The notes under the pieces were generated by a model that saw nothing but the letters and a program-made list of their open reading frames with translations, searched no databases and was not told the DNA's origin. Shown piece after piece: positions 1 through 7,818 of a stretch of DNA of 64,000 nucleotides. The stretch is taken from NCBI RefSeq assembly GCF_000312005.1, contig NZ_HE978588.1:2664892-2728891 (forward strand). Reading direction: 5' to 3'. This stretch comes from Cellulomonas massiliensis JC225. Its GTDB lineage: Bacteria > Actinomycetota > Actinomycetes > Actinomycetales > Cellulomonadaceae. How positions within the stretch are numbered: position 1 is the first letter of the stretch; the number at the start of each line of letters is the position of its first letter. Position numbers and translations under genes: made by a program.

Positions 1-94
1 CGCGCCCCGCCGGGCGGGCGTGCGCGCTCGGCGTGAGCGCGGTGCGGCGCCACGAGCGCGCCCCCGCGGGTCGGGTCCCGGCCGTCGACGCCAC
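1..94 (-). CDS. Start of a probable sugar ABC transporter permease (partial)
   Basis: Only the first 31 codons lie in the window. A GTG at 94-92 follows the stop of the binding-protein gene by one base, and the frame stays open to the window edge. The visible N-terminus is polar and rich in Arg, Ala and Pro, as is common before the first membrane segment of MalF-type permeases, but no membrane segment is visible yet. Identity is inferred from position: sugar-binding lipoprotein genes are normally followed by two permease genes. Confidence 0.5.
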   Translation of the reverse strand, partial: MASTAGTRPAGARSWRRTALTPSAHARPAGR

Positions 95-95
95 C

Positions 96-1418
96 TCAGC
101 CCCCGAGCGCCTGCGTCGCGGTCTGCGCGGCCTGCTCCAGAGCCGGCCCCGGCTCGCCCTGGCCCTGCAGCACCTGCGAGATCGCGGTGCCGATCGACTC
201 GGACAGCTGGACGTACCCGTCGACCGTCGGCCGCGCGTGCTTCGCGTTCGCCATGTTGGCCGCCATCACGTCGAGGCCGGGCATCGCCTTCACCTGGGCC
301 TGGAACTCGGGCGACGAGGTCTCCGAGTCACGCAGGGGCAGGTTGCCGTACGCGACGTTCCAGCGGACGTCCTGCGCCGGGTCCGTCAGCCACCTGACGA
401 GCTCGTACGACCAGTGCGCGCGGTTGGCGTCGTGGTGGTCGAACAGCACCCACAGGTCCGGCCCGGAGACCGTCTCGTGGTTCCCGCCGGTGCCCGGCAG
501 CGGCACGACGCCGTACTTCGTGCCCTTCGTCTGCAGGTCGTAGAGGGTCCACGGGCCGGACGTGATCATCGCGATGCGGTCGCTCGCGAACAGCTCGGCG
601 GCCTTGATGTCGGTCTGGTCGAGGTAGACGCTCCTGTCCTCGACGGCCATGTCGCGCAGGAACGTCAGGGCCTGCACGCCCGGCTCCTCGTCGAAGGTCG
701 CCGTCTTCTGGTCCGCCGAGAGGATCTCGCCGCCGTTCTGCCACAGGTGCGGCCAGAACTGCCACGTCGTCTCCTCGGAGCCCGACACCGAGTAGCCGTA
801 CCCGAACGTGTTCGTCGACGTGTCGGTCAGCTGCTTCGCGGCGGCGCGGAAGTCCTCCCACGTCCAGTCCGCCGTGGGGTGCGCGACGCCGGCGGCGTCG
901 AACACCGTCGTGTTGTAGATCAGCGACAGGTTGTCGACGACCGCGGGGAAGCCGATCGTCACGCCGCCGCCGGGCTGGGCGGTCTGCCGGGCGGCGGCGG
1001 GCAGCTCGTCCCAGCCGACCGACGGGTCCTTCACCTGCTCGGTGATGTCGAGGGTGCGCTCCGAGCCGGCCAGCTCGCTCGCCCACGAGCCGTAGGCGTA
1101 GGAGACGTCCGGGTAGGTGCCGCCCGCGAAGCCCGCGGACAGCTTCTGCAGCAGGTCCTCCGTCGAGGGTGCGCCCGACGAGACGTCGATCGTCACGTTC
1201 GGGTGGAGCTTCTCGAACTCGTCGGCCAGACCCTCCAGGATCGTCTCGGCCTCGTCGGCCTGCCCCGTCCACCAGGTCAGCGTGACCTTGGCGTCGGGGT
1301 CGAGCGTCGCCGCCCCGGTGGGCGTGCCGCCGGAGCACGCGGCCAGCGCGAGCGCCGAGAGCGCGGCGACGCCGCCGGCGACGGCGATCCGTCTGCGCGT
1401 GGGTCGAGGGTGGGACAT
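96..1418 (-). CDS. Sugar ABC transporter substrate-binding lipoprotein
   Basis: 440-residue extracytoplasmic solute-binding protein of the family 1 (MalE-like) type. The N-terminus has a basic stretch (RRR at 8-10), a hydrophobic core and a lipobox LAAC with the lipidated Cys at 28, so the mature protein should be anchored outside the membrane. The segment TLTWWTGQADEAE after the lipobox and the GPWTLYDL motif are typical of the fold. Length is normal. It is downstream of the SIS gene (45-base gap) and directly upstream of a probable permease, and should deliver the sugar or oligosaccharide used by this locus. The ligand cannot be read from sequence. Confidence 0.93.
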   Translation of the reverse strand: MSHPRPTRRRIAVAGGVAALSALALAACSGGTPTGAATLDPDAKVTLTWWTGQADEAETILEGLADEFEKLHPNVTIDVSSGAPSTEDLLQKLSAGFAGGTYPDVSYAYGSWASELAGSERTLDITEQVKDPSVGWDELPAAARQTAQPGGGVTIGFPAVVDNLSLIYNTTVFDAAGVAHPTADWTWEDFRAAAKQLTDTSTNTFGYGYSVSGSEETTWQFWPHLWQNGGEILSADQKTATFDEEPGVQALTFLRDMAVEDRSVYLDQTDIKAAELFASDRIAMITSGPWTLYDLQTKGTKYGVVPLPGTGGNHETVSGPDLWVLFDHHDANRAHWSYELVRWLTDPAQDVRWNVAYGNLPLRDSETSSPEFQAQVKAMPGLDVMAANMANAKHARPTVDGYVQLSESIGTAISQVLQGQGEPGPALEQAAQTATQALGG

Positions 1419-1463
1419 CGTGACCTCCTCGGTGAGGGTGTGCCGGGGACAGGGTGCTGGGTG

Positions 1464-2345
1464 TCAGGACAGGACGACGGAACGCGTGAGGTGCCGGGGC
1501 GTGTCGGGCTGCAGGCCGCGGCTCTCGGCGAGCGCCACGGCGAAGCGCTGCGCCTGGACGAGCTGGACCAGCGGGTCCGCCTCCGAGGTCTGGACGCGGG
1601 CGCCGGTGACCTCGATGTCCGCGACGATCGTCGGGTCCGCCGTGCCGAGGATCGTGACGAGCGAGCCGGGGTGCGCGACGGCGATCGGCCCGTGGCGGTA
1701 GTCGAGCACGGGGTACGACTCCGACCAGGCCTGCGCCGCCTCGCGGACCTTCAGCGCCGCCTCCTGCGCCAGGCCGTAGGTCCAGCCGTGCCCCAGGTAG
1801 ACGACGTGGTCGACGCCGTCGACGGGCACGGGCAGCGGCGCGGCGAGCGCGCGGCGCAGTGCGTCGGGGAGCCCGGTGACGTCCTCGCCGAACGACTGCC
1901 GCGCGAGCGCGAGCACGGTCGTGGGGAACCGGGTCTGCACGACGGACTCCTCGTCGGCGAAGTCGAGCACCAGCGCCTCGTCGACCGCCTCGGCGACCGG
2001 CGTGCCGGCGACCGCGACGACCGCCGTCGTCGGCGTGCCCGGCGCGACGCGGGTGAGCGCCTCCCCGACCTCGGTCGTGGTCCCGGAGCGGCTGATGACC
2101 ACGACCCGGTCGTACGGGCGGCCCGGCTGCCACTCGGAGGCGTAGGCGGCGTCGGTGACGCCGAGCCCGGCGCGCTCCCGCAGCACGGCGAGCGACTCGG
2201 CGACGAACTCGCTCGTGCCGCACCCGAGCAGCAGGAGCCGCTCCCCCGGCCGCCCGAGGACGTCGCCGACGGACGTCTCGCGCAGGGCGCGCTCCCAGAT
2301 GTCGGGCTGGCTCGCGATCTCGCGTGCGGTGGTGCTGGTGCTCAC
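1464..2345 (-). CDS. SIS-domain sugar-phosphate isomerase/deaminase, GlmS-isomerase/AgaS-like
   Basis: 293 residues with two SIS (sugar isomerase) folds. The first carries GCGTSEFVAESL and the Ser-rich phosphate loop SRSGTTTEV; the second carries KVREAAQAWSESYPVLDYRHGP, the signature shared by the GlmS isomerase half, FrlB and AgaS. There is no glutaminase domain, so it should act as a stand-alone isomerase or deaminase on an amino-sugar phosphate or a related adduct. Galactosamine-6-phosphate deamination is the inferred reaction, from the aldolase, GH4 and GH114 neighbours. It is shorter than E. coli AgaS (about 384 residues). GTG start; a degenerate copy of the locus operator lies about 100 bases upstream. 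Confidence 0.85.
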   Translation of the reverse strand: MSTSTTAREIASQPDIWERALRETSVGDVLGRPGERLLLLGCGTSEFVAESLAVLRERAGLGVTDAAYASEWQPGRPYDRVVVISRSGTTTEVGEALTRVAPGTPTTAVVAVAGTPVAEAVDEALVLDFADEESVVQTRFPTTVLALARQSFGEDVTGLPDALRRALAAPLPVPVDGVDHVVYLGHGWTYGLAQEAALKVREAAQAWSESYPVLDYRHGPIAVAHPGSLVTILGTADPTIVADIEVTGARVQTSEADPLVQLVQAQRFAVALAESRGLQPDTPRHLTRSVVLS

Positions 2346-2440
2346 GTGGGGTGCCTCTCTGCGACCGGTGCCGACGACTCGACGTCCGTGCTGCCATCGT
2401 GGTGAGCGGACTGAGCGGTTCGCAATGAAACTGAACTACT

Positions 2441-2459
2441 CGCTCACTATTTCTGATCG
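2441..2459. promoter_or_regulatory. Degenerate operator copy upstream of the SIS gene
   Basis: CGCTCAC-TATTT-CTGATCG. Each 7-base arm differs by one base from the perfect repeats CGCTCAG-N5-CTGAGCG at 5782-5800 and 7724-7744, and the 5-base spacer is the same. It lies in the 120-base gap between the amidohydrolase stop and the SIS start, where the SIS/binding-protein transcript would begin. Single half-sites (TGAGCGG) also occur at 2403-2409 and 2412-2418. Probable binding site of the DeoR-family regulator; binding is inferred. Confidence 0.45.
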
Positions 2460-2465
2460 TTCGCC

Positions 2466-3539
2466 TCAGCCGAGGTGGAGCAGACGGCGGGCGTTGCCGC
2501 GGTAGACCGCCTCGAGCACGTCCGGCGGCAGGTCGAGGCCGCTCACCGTCCACCGTCCCTGGGGCGGCACCGGCTCCCCCGGCGCGTAGTCGAACGCCTC
2601 GTCCGCCGTCTCCAGGAACCGGTAGTGCGTCGTCAGCGACGCGTCGTCGAGCGGGAAGACGTCGGTCCCGAACAGGACCCGGTCGGGCCAGCGCTCGACG
2701 AGCCGACGGGCACGCCGGGGCTGGCGACCGAGCTCCGCCATCCGGCCCGCGACGTCGACGTGCCAGTTCGGCGCCGCCGCCAGCAGGCGCTCGACCCGGT
2801 CGAGGTCCTCCGCGACGCAGCCGACGTGGGCGCCCACGTAGGTGGTCCCCGGGGTCGCCAGCACCAGCGCCTCGAGCGCCCCGAGCAGCCGGTCGAACGA
2901 CGGGTGCACCGCCCGGTCGCCGAACCACCACTCGGGGTGCTCGCCGAGCTCCTCGACGCGCTCGTTCGTCGCGTCGAGCGGGTCGAAGAAGGCGACCGGG
3001 TCGGCGACGTGGATCGTCACGGGCAGGCCCAGCTCACCCGCCAGCGCCAGCGTCCGCACGACGCGCTCGTCGTCGGGCAGGACGAGCGCGCCCGCGGCGT
3101 CGCGGTGGTGCAGGCCCAGCGTCTTCCAGACCTTGACGCCACGGGCGCCGCGGCGTGCGGCGTCGCGCAGCTGCCGCGCGAGGCGGGCCTGCGCGTCGTC
3201 GGCCGCCAGCACCGACCAGTCCAGCTGGCAGTACGTGACGAACCGGCCGGGGTGCGCGCGGTCGTACCGGTCGAGGTTCGCCTCGAGCTCGTCGCCGAGC
3301 ATGCCGTCGAGGTTGACGACCGTCTCGACGTGGCGGCGGTCCATGAGCGCGAGGAGCGCGTCCACGTCCGGGGCCGTCCACCCCGGCGGCGTCAGCCAGC
3401 GGCCGAGGTGGTTGTGGGCGTCGACGCACGGTGCGGCGGGCACCGGGACGTCGGTCTCCTCGACGACGAGCCGCCGCCGTGGGCGCCAGTCGGCCAGGCG
3501 GAGGTCGCTCAGGCCCGGCGTGCCCGTCCCCACCGCCAC
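2466..3539 (-). CDS. Amidohydrolase-family (TIM-barrel) metal-dependent hydrolase
   Basis: 357 residues of the amidohydrolase-2 type. Metal-site motifs are visible in order: DAHNHLG (His-x-His on strand 1), KVWKTLGLHH with the central Lys, IHVADP (His), YVGAHVGC (His) and FGTDVFPL (late Asp). Members hydrolyse or decarboxylate small cyclic acids and lactones; this is not NagA, whose pattern differs, so a sugar N-deacetylase role is not supported. GTG start; it sits 4 bases after the aldolase stop, so it belongs to the GH4-aldolase transcript. Substrate unknown. Confidence 0.8.
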   Translation of the reverse strand: MAVGTGTPGLSDLRLADWRPRRRLVVEETDVPVPAAPCVDAHNHLGRWLTPPGWTAPDVDALLALMDRRHVETVVNLDGMLGDELEANLDRYDRAHPGRFVTYCQLDWSVLAADDAQARLARQLRDAARRGARGVKVWKTLGLHHRDAAGALVLPDDERVVRTLALAGELGLPVTIHVADPVAFFDPLDATNERVEELGEHPEWWFGDRAVHPSFDRLLGALEALVLATPGTTYVGAHVGCVAEDLDRVERLLAAAPNWHVDVAGRMAELGRQPRRARRLVERWPDRVLFGTDVFPLDDASLTTHYRFLETADEAFDYAPGEPVPPQGRWTVSGLDLPPDVLEAVYRGNARRLLHLG

Positions 3540-3543
3540 CGCC

Positions 3544-4395
3544 TCAGGCCGCCAGCACCACGGCGCACGTGGCGGCGACGGCGTCGGCGACCGCGTCGCG
3601 GCCGGCCGCGAGGTACCGGCGCGGGTCGGTGACCCGCTCGTCGTCCCGCAGCACGCGCCGCACCTGCTCGGTCAGCACCACGTTGAGGGCCGTGCCGACG
3701 TTCACCTTGCGGATGCCCGCCCGCACGGCCTCCTGCAGCACGTCGTGCGGGACACCGGACGACCCGTGCAGGACGAGCGGCACGGGCACCGACGCGGCGA
3801 GCCGCGCCACGAGGTCCAGGTCCAGCGACGCGGTGGCGGTCACCATCGCGTGCGACGAGCCGACGGCGACCGCCAGCCCGTCGACGCCGGTGGCGGCGAC
3901 GAAGCGCGCGGCCTCGTCGGGGTCGGTGCGGACCCCGGGTGCGTGCGCACCGTCCTTGCCCCCGACCTCCCCGAGCTCGGCCTCCACCCACAGGCCCGCC
4001 GCGTGCGCGTCGCGGCCCCACGTGGCGGTGGCGGCGACGTTCTCGTCGTACGCGAGGTGCGCGGCGTCGACCATGACGGACGAGACGCCGTACCGCCACG
4101 CGGTGGCGATGCCCAGGCGCAGCAGCGCGGCGTCCTGCACGTGGTCGAGGTGCAGCGCCACCGGCACCGTCGCCGCGGCGCCCAGCTCCTGGCAGGCGGC
4201 CAGCAGCGGCTCGTGGTGGCCGTGCCGGTAGCGGACCGCGTTCTCGCTGACCTGCAGGAGGCCGGGCACGCCCGCGCGCTCGAGGCCGGTGACGACGCCC
4301 TCCGCGTGCTCGAGGGTGATGACGTTGAAGGCGAGCACCGCCGACCGCGACGCCACGGCGGCGTCCACCAGGTCGCGGGTGCGGGCGAGGGTCAC
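3544..4395 (-). CDS. Class II ketose-bisphosphate aldolase, KbaY/GatY/FbaA-like
   Basis: 283 residues. Class II zinc aldolase motifs in order: LHLDHVQD (zinc His pair), VMVDAAH, EAELGEVGGKDG (zinc Glu region), LVLHGSSG (third zinc His, phosphate loop) and KVNVGTAL. It splits a ketose 1,6-bisphosphate into dihydroxyacetone phosphate and glyceraldehyde 3-phosphate. The KbaY/GatY (tagatose-bisphosphate) reading is favoured by the setting beside a SIS enzyme and GH4, but fructose bisphosphate cannot be excluded. The GTG start at 4395 overlaps the GH4 stop by 4 bases (GTGA), which suggests translational coupling. Confidence 0.88.
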   Translation of the reverse strand: MTLARTRDLVDAAVASRSAVLAFNVITLEHAEGVVTGLERAGVPGLLQVSENAVRYRHGHHEPLLAACQELGAAATVPVALHLDHVQDAALLRLGIATAWRYGVSSVMVDAAHLAYDENVAATATWGRDAHAAGLWVEAELGEVGGKDGAHAPGVRTDPDEAARFVAATGVDGLAVAVGSSHAMVTATASLDLDLVARLAASVPVPLVLHGSSGVPHDVLQEAVRAGIRKVNVGTALNVVLTEQVRRVLRDDERVTDPRRYLAAGRDAVADAVAATCAVVLAA

Positions 4396-5720
4396 AGCGA
4401 CCCCGCGGGCAGCGCGGCGCGCAGCGGCTCGGGCAGCAGGTCGCCGTGCGCGGCGACGAGCTCGTCGCACAGCTCCCACACCTGCGCCGGCGTGAGGCTC
4501 GACGACGCGTTCGGGTCGACGAGGACGGCCCGCCGGACCAGCCGCGGGTCGCCCGTGCGCGCCGCCTCGACGGCGAGGGCGGCGACGGACAGGTACGTGC
4601 GGTTGAGCGCCGCGCACTGCTCGGGCAGCGGCCCCATCGGCACGGGGTGCACGCCGTCCGCGTCCACGGTCGCAGGAACCTCGACGGCCGCGCCGGCGGG
4701 CAGGTTGTCGATGAGCAGGCCGCCGCCGGGCGCCGCGTTCGGCACGTTGACGTGGATCTCGCGCGGGGTGCCGGTCAGCACCGAGTGGATCACCTGCGGC
4801 GCGTACTCGGTCGCGCCCTCCTCCAGCGGCAGCGGCTCGCCGGCGGCGAGCAGCTCGCGCGTGCGCTCGTACTCGGCCACGTTGTCCCGGCTGATGCCGA
4901 TGTACTGCAGCGGCTCGATGCGGAACCGCTCGACCTGCGCGTCGTCGTGCAGGAACCACGACAGGTACTCCGAGGAGTGCTCGCTCGTCTCCGTCGGGTA
5001 GTAGCCGATCCGGCGGAAGATCTCGACCCGGACCCGCCGCTCGAGCTCGGGGTCGGCCGCGATCCGCTCCCGCAGGCGCGGGTAGAGGTCCTCGCCCTCG
5101 TGGGTCCACTGCGTCAGCCACGCCTGGTGGTTGACGCCGTACGCCCGGTACCGGGTCTGCTCGACGTCCAGGCCGACGAGGGCCGCGAGGTCGTGCGCCG
5201 TCCAGTACACCGAGTGGCACAGCCCGTAGGTGCGGATGTCGGGCGCGGCGAGCGACGCCCACCACACGTTCATCGCCATCGGGTTCGTGTAGTTGAGGAG
5301 CACCGCGTCGGGGCAGACCGCGCGCATGTCGTCGAGGATCGCCGTGAGCACCGGGAACGTCCGCAGGCCGCGGAAGACGCCGCCGACCCCGGTCGTGTCG
5401 CCGATCGTCTGGCGCAGGCCGAACCGCGCCGGCAGCTCGAGGTCGGTGATCGTGGCGTCGATCCCGCCGACCTGGATCATGTTGACGACGAACTGCGCAC
5501 CCTCGAGCGCCGCGCGCCGGTCCAGGCTGGCCCGCACCCGGGCCGGTGCCCCGAGCTGCTCCACCAGGCGACGCGCCGTTCCCTCGGCGACGGCGAGGCG
5601 CTCGGCGTCCACGTCGTGCAGGGACAGCTCGAGGTCGAGGTCGCCGAAGCCGAGCAGGTCCGCGACGAGCTGGCGGGTGAACACGACGCTGCCCGCGCCG
5701 ACGAAGGTGATCGTGGCCAT
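4392..5720 (-). CDS. Glycoside hydrolase family 4, alpha-galactosidase (MelA)-like
   Basis: 442 residues. GH4 enzymes use NAD+ and a divalent metal and cleave glycosides by oxidation at C3 and elimination. Visible are the Rossmann start ITFVGAGSVVF, NYTNPMAMN, the metal-ligand Cys in GLCHSV, GVNHQAWL with the metal His, and ETSEHSSEYLSWF, which matches the MelA branch. Cytoplasmic, no signal peptide. Start chosen at ATG 5720 because the Rossmann motif begins at residue 2; an upstream extension would run through the operators. First gene of the minus-strand transcript, divergent from the DeoR regulator. An alpha-linked galactoside or galactosaminide is the inferred substrate. Confidence 0.88.
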   Translation of the reverse strand: MATITFVGAGSVVFTRQLVADLLGFGDLDLELSLHDVDAERLAVAEGTARRLVEQLGAPARVRASLDRRAALEGAQFVVNMIQVGGIDATITDLELPARFGLRQTIGDTTGVGGVFRGLRTFPVLTAILDDMRAVCPDAVLLNYTNPMAMNVWWASLAAPDIRTYGLCHSVYWTAHDLAALVGLDVEQTRYRAYGVNHQAWLTQWTHEGEDLYPRLRERIAADPELERRVRVEIFRRIGYYPTETSEHSSEYLSWFLHDDAQVERFRIEPLQYIGISRDNVAEYERTRELLAAGEPLPLEEGATEYAPQVIHSVLTGTPREIHVNVPNAAPGGGLLIDNLPAGAAVEVPATVDADGVHPVPMGPLPEQCAALNRTYLSVAALAVEAARTGDPRLVRRAVLVDPNASSSLTPAQVWELCDELVAAHGDLLPEPLRAALPAGSL

Positions 5721-5750
5721 GCGGCGATGATCGACGCGCCTGAGCGAACC

Positions 5751-5768
5751 GTGCAAGAATTCGTGCAC
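5751..5768. promoter_or_regulatory. 18-bp palindrome in the GH4/regulator intergenic region
   Basis: GTGCAAGAATTCGTGCAC reads the same on both strands except for one base pair. It lies 31 bases upstream of the GH4 start and beside the CGCTCAG operator. On the minus strand its last six bases are TTGCAC, a possible -35 box. It may bind a second regulator, such as a LacI- or GntR-type protein encoded elsewhere. Confidence 0.4.
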
Positions 5769-5781
5769 GACTCGACGAAAC

Positions 5782-5800
5782 CGCTCAGTCTGGCTGAGCG
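5782..5800. promoter_or_regulatory. Perfect inverted-repeat operator CGCTCAG-N5-CTGAGCG
   Basis: Two perfect 7-base arms around TCTGG, ending 16 bases before the DeoR-family start codon and 62 bases from the GH4 start. The same arms with the same spacing recur at 7724-7744, and a one-mismatch-per-arm copy lies at 2441-2459. Its place between divergent genes makes autoregulation and control of the GH4 transcript likely. Confidence 0.6.
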
Positions 5801-5816
5801 AGCACAGGGGGCCACC

Positions 5817-6608
5817 ATGACGGTGCAGGAGATCCCGCACGCGACGTCCCGCAAGCGGTCCGGGCGCATGCTCGCCGTGCTGGACCTGCTGGAGTCACGC
5901 GACCACGTCTCGCTGTCCGACCTGGTCCGGGAGCTCGACGTCTCGCCCGCCACGGTGCGGCGCGACCTCGCCGACCTCGAGGAGCAGGGCATGCTCGTGC
6001 GGACCCACGGCGGCGCCCGGGCGGCCTCGCGCGCCGAGGTGCCCGTCCGGCTGCGCGACTCCCAGTACCGCGAGGCCAAGCAGCGCATCGCCCGCCGGGC
6101 CGCCACGCTCATCCCGCCGGGGCCGTACAGCGTCGCCATCTCCGGCGGCACGACGACCGCCGAGGTCGCCAAGGTGCTCGCGACGCGTCCCGAGCTCGCG
6201 ATCGTCACGAACGCGCTGACGACCGCGATGGAGATCGCCTCGCGCCCCAACCTCAAGGTCATCCTCACCGGGGGCGTCGTGCGGCCGAGCTCGTTCGAGT
6301 CGGTCGGCGTCATCGCGGAGAACACCTTCAACGCCATCAACGTCGGCACCGCGATCCTCGGCACCGACGGCATCAGCGCGTCGGGCGGGGCGACGACGCA
6401 CGACGAGACCGAGGCGCGCACCAACAGCGCGATGGTCCGGCACGCGCAGCGCGTCGTCGTGGTCGCCGACGGGTCGAAGGTCGGCCGGGTCACGCTCGCG
6501 CGCATGGCGGAGATCGACGAGGTGCACGTGCTGGTCACGGACGCGAGCGCGGACCGCGAGGAGCTCGCCCGCATCGAGCGGCGGGGCATCGAGGTGCTCG
6601 TCGTCTGA
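5817..6608 (+). CDS. DeoR-family transcriptional regulator of the sugar locus
   Basis: 263 residues. Residues 14-70 form the DeoR winged helix (MLAVLDLLESRDHVSLSDL, recognition region SPATVRRDLADLEEQG, then VRTHGGA). Residues 90-255 form the sugar-phosphate-sensing DeoRC fold (SGGTTTAEV, TNALTT, LTGGVVR, GTDGISA, VVVADGSKVG). Such proteins are usually repressors released by a phosphorylated intermediate of the pathway they control. Divergent from GH4, with a perfect inverted repeat just upstream. The start ATG at 5817 is set by the HTH position and overlap with the operator. Confidence 0.92.
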   Translation: MTVQEIPHATSRKRSGRMLAVLDLLESRDHVSLSDLVRELDVSPATVRRDLADLEEQGMLVRTHGGARAASRAEVPVRLRDSQYREAKQRIARRAATLIPPGPYSVAISGGTTTAEVAKVLATRPELAIVTNALTTAMEIASRPNLKVILTGGVVRPSSFESVGVIAENTFNAINVGTAILGTDGISASGGATTHDETEARTNSAMVRHAQRVVVVADGSKVGRVTLARMAEIDEVHVLVTDASADREELARIERRGIEVLVV

Positions 6609-6625
6609 ACCGCGGGCGCCGGAGG

Positions 6626-6666
6626 CGACGAGACCCGCCCGGCGGCGCACCGGGCGGGCCTCGTCG
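6626..6666. terminator. Bidirectional hairpin between regulator and GH114
   Basis: Stem of 7 bp plus 9 bp with one mismatch (CGACGAG, then CCCGCCCGG) around a 7-base loop. It lies between the stops of the two convergent genes. No T tract, as is usual for this genome. Confidence 0.75.
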
Positions 6667-6676
6667 TCGGGCGGGG

Positions 6677-7558
6677 TCAGCGGCAGGGCTGGAACGTCGA
6701 GCCGTCGAGGTCGAGGGAGAAGTTCACCGCGTTGACGTTCAGCGCGTTGGCCTGCGTGCAAAAGCCCGTCGTCCTCTGGTACTCCGCGACGAAGACCGGC
6801 TTGCCCGCCTGGACGAACGGCACCAGCAGGTCGCACTCGTCGTACTCGAAGCACTGCTCGTTGAGCGCGCCGTCCGCGTACGGCAGCAGCTGGCGCACCT
6901 GGTCGAGGTCGTTCTTCAGCAGCACGCTCATGCCGTACGCGTGGGTGTTGTTGAACAGGAACTGGTTGTAGATCAGCTGGTCGCGCGCCTTGAGCGAGAA
7001 CCCGGACGCGTTCTGGTAGCCGTCGACGTTGTCCCACTCGACCATGTCGAAGCCCTTGTCCTTGCACATCTGGAGCCGGGCGTTCATGAGGCGGGCGAGC
7101 GTGCTGCTCGCCTTCTGGACGTCGCGCACGTCCAGCCACTTCTCCCCCGCCCAGCCGTCGAGGTTCTTGCCCTTGAGCGCCGCGGGGAACTGGCCGGCGT
7201 CGGGCCGCCAGTTCTCCCACGAGCCGCCGGACAGGTAGCAGACCGCCTTCTTGCCCGCGGCGTGCACCGCGGCGACGTCGGCCTTCGTGGCGTCGAAGCC
7301 GTCGAAGTCCAGCATCTGCACCGCGCGGTACGGCGACTTCGGGACCGACGCGAGCTGCCAGTCCCAGCTCGTGCGGACCGCCGGCTTCCAGGCGCCCGGC
7401 GCGGTGACGACCGGTGGGTCGAGCGTCGCTCCCCCCGTGCTGGGCGTGGCGGCGCGCGCGGGCGCGGCGGCGAGGCCGACGGCCACGGCGACGGCGGCCG
7501 CGACGAGCGCGGCGGCGAGCGTGGTGGTGCGACGGGCGCGGACGAGACGTAGCGACAT
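6677..7558 (-). CDS. Secreted GH114 protein, endo-alpha-1,4-polygalactosaminidase family
   Basis: 293 residues. Residues 1-36 form a Sec signal peptide (RARR, long Ala/Val core, cleavage after APARA). The mature part matches the GH114 TIM-barrel family: TSWDWQLAS, VQMLDFDGFDA, KAVCYLSGGSWENWRPD, LDVRD, FDMVEWDNVDGY, LNEQCFEYDEC and VFVAEY. Acidic residues in EWDNVDGY and NEQCFEY are candidate catalytic ones. Characterised members cut alpha-1,4-linked galactosamine in polygalactosamine and fungal galactosaminogalactan. Start from GTG/ATG context: ATG at 7558 with GGGAG just upstream. A locus operator lies 166 bases upstream. Confidence 0.88.
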   Translation of the reverse strand: MSLRLVRARRTTTLAAALVAAAVAVAVGLAAAPARAATPSTGGATLDPPVVTAPGAWKPAVRTSWDWQLASVPKSPYRAVQMLDFDGFDATKADVAAVHAAGKKAVCYLSGGSWENWRPDAGQFPAALKGKNLDGWAGEKWLDVRDVQKASSTLARLMNARLQMCKDKGFDMVEWDNVDGYQNASGFSLKARDQLIYNQFLFNNTHAYGMSVLLKNDLDQVRQLLPYADGALNEQCFEYDECDLLVPFVQAGKPVFVAEYQRTTGFCTQANALNVNAVNFSLDLDGSTFQPCR

Positions 7559-7723
7559 GGGTGCTCCCAGGTGTTCGTCGGGTACGAGCGCTGTTCCTCA
7601 CTCCCGGACCGGTCGCCTCCTCGCGCACCGGACGGGTGGCGGGCGCACGGTGGCGCCCGCCAGCGGACTCGTCGCGGCCACGCTAGCGAGGCCCGGACGA
7701 ACCGGACCACGGGTCGTGCGCAT

Positions 7724-7744
7724 CCGCTCAGCCCCGCTGAGCGG
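7724..7744. promoter_or_regulatory. Perfect inverted-repeat operator CCGCTCAG-N5-CTGAGCGG
   Basis: Two perfect 8-base arms around a 5-base spacer, in the 260-base gap between the divergent GH114 and GPH symporter genes. The inner 7 bases of each arm are identical to the repeat at 5782-5800. It is 75 bases before the symporter start and 166 bases before the GH114 start. A weak -10 candidate for GH114 (TAGCGT on the minus strand) lies at 7680-7685. Confidence 0.6.
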
Positions 7745-7818
7745 TGCCGGCGCGGCACGCCAACGGCCGGGCAGCGAGGTGCACCGCCGCGGGGCCCGCG
7801 GCTGGCAGGATCGCGGCC

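Noticed and set aside
33-2405. Long plus-strand open frame opposite the binding-protein and SIS genes
   Set aside because: Arg/Gly/Val-rich composition with no motifs, the mirror of two well-supported minus-strand genes. Open frames of this kind are expected at this GC content.
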